Part shown: positions 7,746 through 12,084 of the stretch, piece after piece
How the letters are laid out: every line of letters begins with the position of its first letter
Position numbering within the stretch: position 1 is the stretch's first letter
From: Deltaproteobacteria bacterium
GTDB lineage: Bacteria; Desulfobacterota; DSM-4660; Desulfatiglandales; HGW-15
Assembly: GCA_019308985.1 (NCBI GenBank)
Contig: JAFDHB010000109.1
Coordinates: 5,174-17,257, forward strand
Length of the DNA: 12,084 nucleotides
Direction: 5' to 3'
Translations under genes and position numbers: made by a program
The notes under the pieces: model-generated
The model's input: only the letters and a program-made list of their open reading frames with translations
What the model was told of the DNA's origin: nothing
Database searches by the model: none

Positions 7746-10178
7746 TTAGTTTCTCAAGGGCTTCCCTGTCTTCAGCATGTGCTGGATTCTTTCCTGGGTC
7801 TTGGGGTGCCCGCACAGGCTCACGAAGGTCTCCCTTTCGAGATCAAGGAGATATTGCTCGCTGACCCGGGTATCCGGGAAAACGTCGCCGCCGCATAGGA
7901 CGTATCCAAGCTTTTCTGCCACGGTCACGTCGTGCTCCGTGGCGTATCCCTGCTCGTGTAGTGTCCAAACGGCCAGTTTAAGAACCGCAAATGCATCCCT
8001 GCCAGCCACCCGTATATCCTCTCGAGGCCTTGGAGGACTGTACCCCTCCATATTCATGGCCAGGACGGTCTTCTTGGCCTCATCAATCAGGTAATCCCGG
8101 TTTATGGTCATCCTGTCGGTGGGCCTAAGATATCCCAGTTTGACCGCCTCCGGGCCCGAGGTGGACACCTTGGCCAGGGCAATGGTCTCAAAGGCCCTCG
8201 CAACAAAGGGCATCATCTCTATCTGCCTTGGATATACCCCCCCTGGCTGTACCTCGAAGAGGTGCTCAGTATTTCGGAGGAGCATCTCTTTTGTACCCCC
8301 ACCGGCCGGGATCAGGCCTACTCCTACCTCCACAAGCCCCATGTATGTCTCCGCCCCGTAACGGACCCTGTCAGCGGCCAGGCAGATCTCGCATCCGCCC
8401 CCCAGGGCCATGCCGGCGGGTGCAGCCACCACAGGCTTTTCCATGTACTTGAGCTTCATAAAGGAATCCTGAAAGACCTTCACCATCCACTCGAGCTCAT
8501 CCCACTCCTCTTCCTGCGCCGTAAACAGGATCAAGGGCAGGTTTGCACCCACTGAGAAATTCTCACCGTGATTCGCAATCACCAGGCCCTCGAACTCCCT
8601 GGTCACGATGTCCACGGATTTCAGCACCATTGTAATGACATCGTCTCCGAGTGCGTTCATCTTGGTATGAAACTCGAGGCAGGCCACCCCATCCCCGATG
8701 TCAATGAGGCTTGCCCCCTTGTTGCCGGCAATCTTCTTCTCCCTCTCCTTGAGGGAGGGCAGGAAAATGACGCCGGGCCTCTCCTGCACGGCCTTGTAAT
8801 CTCCCGACAGGGGATCGTAGAAGTAGAGGGAGCCGGCCTCTTTCCTGTAAAAGGCTCCATGGCCTGCCCTGAGCATATCCTCTACCCAGCCCGGTATTTG
8901 GTACCCCGCATCCTTCATCCTGGAAACCGACTCCTTCACCCCGAGGGCATCCCAGCTCTCGAAGGGCCCCATCTTCCACGCAAAACCCCATTTCATGGCA
9001 TTGTCGATACTCGGGATATCATCCGCTATCTCCGGGATGCGGTTAGCCGCGTAAATGAGGGTCTCCGAGATTGTGCGAAATGTAAACCGGCCCCCGAGAT
9101 CCTCGGCATAGTAAAGGGCCTTGATCCTGGTGCCGGCTCCTGCCAGGTTTCTCGCGGTCTCGAGGCCGGCGAGTTTTACCTCCTCCTGGGGAGTGTATTG
9201 CATGGTGTTGTAATCCAGGGACAGTATGACTTTATTGCCCTCCCTGTCCCTCGTCACCTTGTAGAAGCCCTGTTTTGTCTTTTCTCCGAGGAGGTTGGCT
9301 TCAAGCATTTTCCGGATAATATCCGGTGACCGGAATATTTCCCGTCTTTCATCCTCCCGGGCCCTTTCATATACGTTTCCTGCCACGTGCACCAGTATGT
9401 CCAACCCCACGAGGTCGGCGGTCCTGAAAGAAGCGCTTTTGGGATGTCCTATCACCGGGCCTGTCAACTGGTCTACGGCCTCCACCGTCAGCCCCATCTC
9501 TACCATTGCCCTGACAACACAGAGGAACGCAAAGACCCCTATCCTGTTTGCGATGAAATTCGGGGTATCCTTGGCCCTTACAACACCCTTTCCCAGGACC
9601 TTCTCGGCCGTCTCGGAAAGGACATCCATCACTTCCGGGAGGGTGTCAGGCCCTGGTACAAGCTCAAGGAGCTTCATGTACCTCGGGGGATTGAAAAAGT
9701 GTGTGACGGCAAAGTGTTTCTGAAAGACCTCCGACCTGCCTTCCCTCATGGCGGCAGCAGGCAGGCCTGAGGTATTGGATGTGACTATCTTTCCCGGCTC
9801 AAGAAGCGGCTCTATCCTTTGGAAAACACTCCTCTTTACGTCCAGCCGCTCTACCACGGCCTCGACGATCCAGTCCACGTCCTTCAAGGACTCTAGGTCG
9901 TCTTCCAGGTTGCCGGTCCTGACCAGCTTTGCATACTCGGGAAGGTAAAAGGAGGCAGGTCTTGACTTCAAGGCATTCTCCAGCCCCTGGTCGGCAAGCC
10001 TGTTTCTGAACTCTCGGCTCTCCAGGGTCAGGCCCCTTTTCCTGTCATCTTCTGTTAGTTCAGCCGGTACGATATCCAGAAGCACCGTATCCAGGCCCGC
10101 ATTGGCCATGTGGGCTGCTATGGTTGAGCCCATTACGCCGGCACCAATAACCCCCACCCGTTTGATTCTCTTGAACAT
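7746..10178 (-). CDS. fadN: 3-Hydroxyacyl-CoA dehydrogenase/enoyl-CoA hydratase fusion, FadN-like
   Basis: This bifunctional enzyme performs the second and third beta-oxidation steps (hydration, then NAD-linked oxidation). Its 810 residues have the dehydrogenase first and the hydratase last, the FadN order, opposite to E. coli FadB. The NAD fold opens with VGVIGAGVMGSTIA (G12, G14, G17). The dehydrogenase pair is H160 in THFFNPPRYMKLLELV and E172, with the family's 12-residue spacing. Two C-terminal dehydrogenase domains follow (about 205-310 and 350-430). The hydratase (about 490-680) has FSVGANL, an oxyanion loop ALGGGCEICLAAD with E597, and LVEVGVGLIPAGGGTKE with E617. The 20-residue gap between these two glutamates matches crotonase E144/E164. 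AGGAGG lies seven bases before the ATG. It is the first gene of the operon, downstream of a FadR-like operator. Confidence 0.95.
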   Translation of the reverse strand: MFKRIKRVGVIGAGVMGSTIAAHMANAGLDTVLLDIVPAELTEDDRKRGLTLESREFRNRLADQGLENALKSRPASFYLPEYAKLVRTGNLEDDLESLKDVDWIVEAVVERLDVKRSVFQRIEPLLEPGKIVTSNTSGLPAAAMREGRSEVFQKHFAVTHFFNPPRYMKLLELVPGPDTLPEVMDVLSETAEKVLGKGVVRAKDTPNFIANRIGVFAFLCVVRAMVEMGLTVEAVDQLTGPVIGHPKSASFRTADLVGLDILVHVAGNVYERAREDERREIFRSPDIIRKMLEANLLGEKTKQGFYKVTRDREGNKVILSLDYNTMQYTPQEEVKLAGLETARNLAGAGTRIKALYYAEDLGGRFTFRTISETLIYAANRIPEIADDIPSIDNAMKWGFAWKMGPFESWDALGVKESVSRMKDAGYQIPGWVEDMLRAGHGAFYRKEAGSLYFYDPLSGDYKAVQERPGVIFLPSLKEREKKIAGNKGASLIDIGDGVACLEFHTKMNALGDDVITMVLKSVDIVTREFEGLVIANHGENFSVGANLPLILFTAQEEEWDELEWMVKVFQDSFMKLKYMEKPVVAAPAGMALGGGCEICLAADRVRYGAETYMGLVEVGVGLIPAGGGTKEMLLRNTEHLFEVQPGGVYPRQIEMMPFVARAFETIALAKVSTSGPEAVKLGYLRPTDRMTINRDYLIDEAKKTVLAMNMEGYSPPRPREDIRVAGRDAFAVLKLAVWTLHEQGYATEHDVTVAEKLGYVLCGGDVFPDTRVSEQYLLDLERETFVSLCGHPKTQERIQHMLKTGKPLRN

Positions 10179-10268
10179 GGAAGAGCCTCCTAGGTTAGGA
10201 TCTCAGGGCAAATCCTGGACAAGAACATCTGTAACCAGGTGATGTTTCAAGGGATTAATAGATGATAG

Positions 10269-10286
10269 TGAATGAATCATCATTCA
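10269..10286. promoter_or_regulatory. FadR-like (TetR family) operator
   Basis: The site is a perfect 7-base inverted repeat with a 4-base spacer, TGAATGA-ATCA-TCATTCA. The half-sites and spacing equal the B. subtilis FadR (YsiA) consensus as I remember it, TGAATGA-NTAN-TCATTCA; one spacer base differs. It lies about 90 bases before the fadN start codon, directly at the predicted transcription start, a position where a bound repressor would block initiation. No regulator gene is in the window. By analogy, long-chain acyl-CoA would release the repressor. Confidence 0.65.
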
Positions 10287-10293
10287 TTTTTGA

Positions 10294-10322
10294 ACCCTAA
10301 CACAGAATTTGGCGCTCGTCAA
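10294..10322 (-). promoter_or_regulatory. Candidate promoter of the fadN-fadA-fadE operon
   Basis: On the minus strand TTGACG (10317-10322) is followed after 17 bases by TAGGGT (10294-10299), preceded by TGT, which fits an extended -10. The -35 matches five of six consensus bases, the -10 only three of six. Predicted initiation near 10287 abuts the palindrome at 10269-10286 and leaves a leader of about 110 bases. A second -10-like TATCAT (10262-10267) lies beyond the palindrome but has no good -35. Confidence 0.4.
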
Positions 10323-10371
10323 ACCTTTTCCCAAAGAGGCCGAATATCTCTTGGCCATGTTCCAAACAAGG

Positions 10372-10400
10372 TTTACTCCTGGCAAAATGCATGCTAAATT
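10372..10400 (+). promoter_or_regulatory. Weak candidate promoter for the oxidoreductase gene
   Basis: TTTACT (10372-10377) and TAAATT (10395-10400) are 17 bases apart, with TGC before the -10-like box (extended -10). Each box matches four of six consensus bases. If used, the transcript would carry a leader of about 270 bases containing the hairpins at 10467-10619. Confidence 0.25.
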
Positions 10401-10466
10401 CTCTCCTGACTCGGTATCAATATCTGGACGTATGTGGTGACGGAGTACAGGACGCCGACATTTCGG

Positions 10467-10541
10467 CTCGCTTCACTCCACCCTTTGGAGCGAGGCAACC
10501 GTGTTGCCGGAATAACCTTGGACCGAGGCAACCGCGTTGCC
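10467..10541. repeat. Cluster of GC-rich hairpins with a 19-base unit repeated at 33-base period
   Basis: CGAGGCAACCGTGTTGCCG (10491-10509) recurs at 10524-10542 with one difference (T to C in the loop). Each copy forms a perfect hairpin, GGCAAC-3 bases-GTTGCC (10494-10508 and 10527-10541). Just before them CTCGCTTCACTCCA (10467-10480) pairs with TGGAGCGAG (10486-10494), with five bases bulged. No T run follows, so these are not simple terminators. They may be a small intergenic repeat family or leader-RNA structure. Confidence 0.5.
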
Positions 10542-10597
10542 GCAAAACGCCGTCATGTTCTGCTCATTCCATATCCGGATCAAGGAAGAGTCGCATT

Positions 10598-10619
10598 GCC
10601 CAAAGGAGTCCTTTTGGGC
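10598..10619. repeat. Hairpin in the leader of the oxidoreductase gene
   Basis: GCCCAAAGGA (10598-10607) can pair with TCCTTTTGGGC (10609-10619) with one base bulged. It lies about 60 bases before the oxidoreductase start codon. There is no T run after it on the plus strand. Whether it has a role is unknown. Confidence 0.4.
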
Positions 10620-10678
10620 GACCAGATGGACGGAAGGAGAGATCAGTTTGCCAATCTTAGCATATTCGGGAGGACCAA

Positions 10679-12024
10679 ATGAGATTCGTTGTAGTGGGAG
10701 GTGATGCAGCAGGCATGAGCGCTGCAAGCAGGGCCAAGAGAAACGACCCGGACCTTGACATAACAGTCTTTGAGATGACCAACGACGTATCCTACAGCGC
10801 CTGCGGCATGCCTTACAACATTGCCGATCCGGATCGTGCCATAGACGACCTGGTGGTGAGGCAGGCCAGGGTCTTCAGGGAGAAACAGGGCATAGACCTT
10901 ATGACAGGGCACCAGGTCATTTCCATTGATCCCTCTTCCAAAAGGGTGGCAGCGAAAAGGGCTGATGGCCGCGAACTGGATATGACCTACGACGAGCTCC
11001 TCATCGCAACAGGGGCCTCTCCCAGGTTCCCCGATCTCCCCGGCTTTGACCTCCCGGGCGTAATGACCCTCAAGAAATTGGAGGACGGCCGAAGGATCAA
11101 GCAATACGTGGCATCCCATGGAGTGAGGCAGGCCGTCATCATAGGAATGGGATACATCGCCCTCGAGATGGTGGAGGCCTTTCGGGCCAGGGATATCCAG
11201 GTCTCCATGGTGAAGCCCAGGCCCGTGTTTCTACCCTGGATGAACAGGGAAATGGCCTCCGTGGTGGAAGAGGAGGTCAAGAGACATGACGTGCCCATGT
11301 ACATGGGTCAGCAGATCGAGGCCATTGAAAGATCCGACCATGGTTTGAAGGTACACTGTGCCGACATGTCACTGGTATGCCAGATGGTTCTCGTTGCTAC
11401 CGGGATACGCCCGAACAGCGAGCTTGCCAGGGACGCCGGCCTTGAGCTTGGCCCCTCTGATTCCATTGCCGTTGACAGGACCATGCAGACATCTGATGAG
11501 CACATATATGCTGCGGGTGATTGTGCTGATGCCTTCCACGTGGTCACAGGCCAGAGGACCTGGGTACCCCTTGCCCTGAGAGCCAACCGGGCAGGATGGG
11601 CAGTGGCGGACAATATCACCGGGAAGAGGGTGGAGCTCGAAGGGATCGCGGGCACAGCGGTCTTTAAGGTCTTTGATCTCCAGGTGGCACGCACGGGCCT
11701 TAGTGTCCAGGAGGCCGGGAAATACGGTACGGTTTTGAGCCGGTGGAGGTCATGATAAAGAGCGGATCCAGGGCCCATGCCCACCCCGGGGGATCTCCCA
11801 TCTGGGTCCAGCTCGTAGGAGACAGGAAGAGTGGGCGGCTGCTGGGCGCCCAGCTTGTGGGCAGGGAGGGTGCGGCACACCGGGTCAATGCTGCCGCGGT
11901 TGCCCTTCACGCAGGCATGACGGTCCAGGCCTTCAGCCAGACGGACCTTGCCTATGCCCCGCCTTTCGGTCCAACGTGGGATCCAATGCTGACCGCTGCC
12001 AATCAGCTTTTGAAACGGATGTGA
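10679..12024 (+). pseudogene. FAD/NAD(P)-dependent disulfide oxidoreductase (NADH oxidase/CoA-disulfide reductase family), frameshifted
   Basis: Family members reduce CoA disulfide, persulfides or oxygen with NAD(P)H. The first frame gives 358 residues ending at 11755. It has the FAD fold FVVVGGDAAGMSAASRA, redox Cys42 in VSYSACGMPYNI, ATGASPR, the NAD fold VIIGMGYIALEMVEAF, ATGIRPN and the FAD-contacting YAAGDCAD. After K348 the frame is lost. The dimerisation domain continues in another frame to 12024 (GFEPVEVMIKSGSRAH, then LGAQLVGREG, ALHAGMT and DLAYAPPFGPTWDP). Removing one copy of a TACGG tandem duplication (11723-11732) restores one frame of 446 residues, the usual family length. As written, the product lacks its dimer-forming C-terminus, which in this family helps build the active site. 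GGAGG is five bases before the ATG. It could be a recent pseudogene, a reversible slippage variant or a sequence error. The CoA, sulfur or oxygen substrate is undecided. Confidence 0.85.
11723..11732. repeat. 5-bp tandem duplication (TACGG twice) causing the frameshift
   Basis: The sequence reads AAA TACGG TACGG TTTTGAG. With a single TACGG the codons become AAA TAC GGT TTT GAG (K-Y-G-F-E), joining the two halves of the oxidoreductase exactly. A whole-unit tandem copy suggests replication slippage rather than a random base-call error, though an assembly artefact is not excluded. Confidence 0.8.
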
Positions 12025-12084
12025 AGCCTCGAACCATATACACCCTCGGCACCAGCACGCGATCCATTGACGACTTCTTCGAAA
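12021..12084 (+). CDS. DUF488-family protein (5' end only)
   Basis: A GTG start overlaps the oxidoreductase stop as GTGA, and the frame is open to the window edge, with 21 residues visible. RTIYTLGTSTRSIDDFFE matches the opening of DUF488 proteins, which typically begin with a short beta strand then TIGHSTRSLEEF. The biochemical function of this small cytoplasmic family is not established as far as I know. The overlap suggests co-transcription and coupled translation with the oxidoreductase. If the upstream frameshift is real, ribosomes would stop about 265 bases early, which could lower translation of this gene. Confidence 0.65.
   Translation, partial: MKPRTIYTLGTSTRSIDDFFE

Noticed and set aside
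8568..9329. 253-codon plus-strand open frame opposite fadN
   Set aside because: It lies wholly antisense to a protein with intact dehydrogenase and hydratase motifs. It has no family resemblance and its length is explained by the codon pattern of fadN.
10391..10660. 89-codon plus-strand open frame upstream of the oxidoreductase
   Set aside because: Its translation is dominated by the duplicated hairpin units (repeated RQPRCRK-like text), with no ribosome site. It is repeat sequence, not a protein.
10643..11119. 158-codon minus-strand open frame opposite the oxidoreductase start
   Set aside because: It is antisense to the conserved FAD-binding region and has no ribosome site or recognisable domain.

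Overview
The window reads like a chromosomal segment of a free-living Gram-negative bacterium, most plausibly a Desulfobacterota (former Deltaproteobacteria) member. The pointers are a periplasmic binding protein coupled to a PAS histidine kinase, an HD-GYP protein of a type common there, frequent AGG arginine codons, and an intergenic element with ends like CTTCGTAAAAAGTC that I recall, unverified, as recurrent in that group. I see no tRNA, rRNA, CRISPR array, transposase or phage gene.

Layout. (1) 1-2454, minus strand: a secreted substrate-binding protein followed, with a 4-base ATGA overlap, by a membrane-anchored sensor histidine kinase that runs off the left edge. No transporter permease or ATPase lies beside them, so the binding protein is more likely a ligand sensor for the kinase than part of a transporter. 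(2) 2455-3203: a long intergenic region with candidate divergent promoters and a possible remnant of a gene. (3) 3204-4307, plus strand: an HD-GYP protein whose metal-binding HD pair has become QN, so it is probably catalytically dead. (4) 4440-10178, minus strand: a fatty-acid beta-oxidation operon in the order fadN (3-hydroxyacyl-CoA dehydrogenase/enoyl-CoA hydratase fusion), fadA (thiolase), fadE (acyl-CoA dehydrogenase). As I recall it, this is the order of the Bacillus subtilis fadN-fadA-fadE operon. A 157-bp inverted-repeat element sits between fadN and fadA. (5) 10179-10678: a divergent control region with a perfect palindrome, TGAATGA-ATCA-TCATTCA, closely resembling the B. subtilis FadR (TetR family) fatty-acid operator and placed at the predicted fadN transcription start, plus a cluster of GC-rich hairpins. 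(6) 10679-12024, plus strand: an FAD/NAD(P)-dependent disulfide oxidoreductase (NADH oxidase/CoA-disulfide reductase family) broken by a 5-bp tandem duplication. (7) 12021-12084: the start of a DUF488-family gene overlapping the oxidoreductase stop.

How the genes work together. fadE, fadN and fadA encode all four steps of the beta-oxidation spiral: FAD-linked dehydrogenation, hydration, NAD-linked dehydrogenation and thiolysis. No acyl-CoA ligase or electron-transfer flavoprotein gene is present, so activation and electron disposal must be encoded elsewhere. The most informative points are the FadR-like operator, the exact 5-bp duplication that breaks the oxidoreductase, the degenerate HD-GYP protein, and the repeat element inside the fad operon. 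I found no convincing wholly new multi-gene system.
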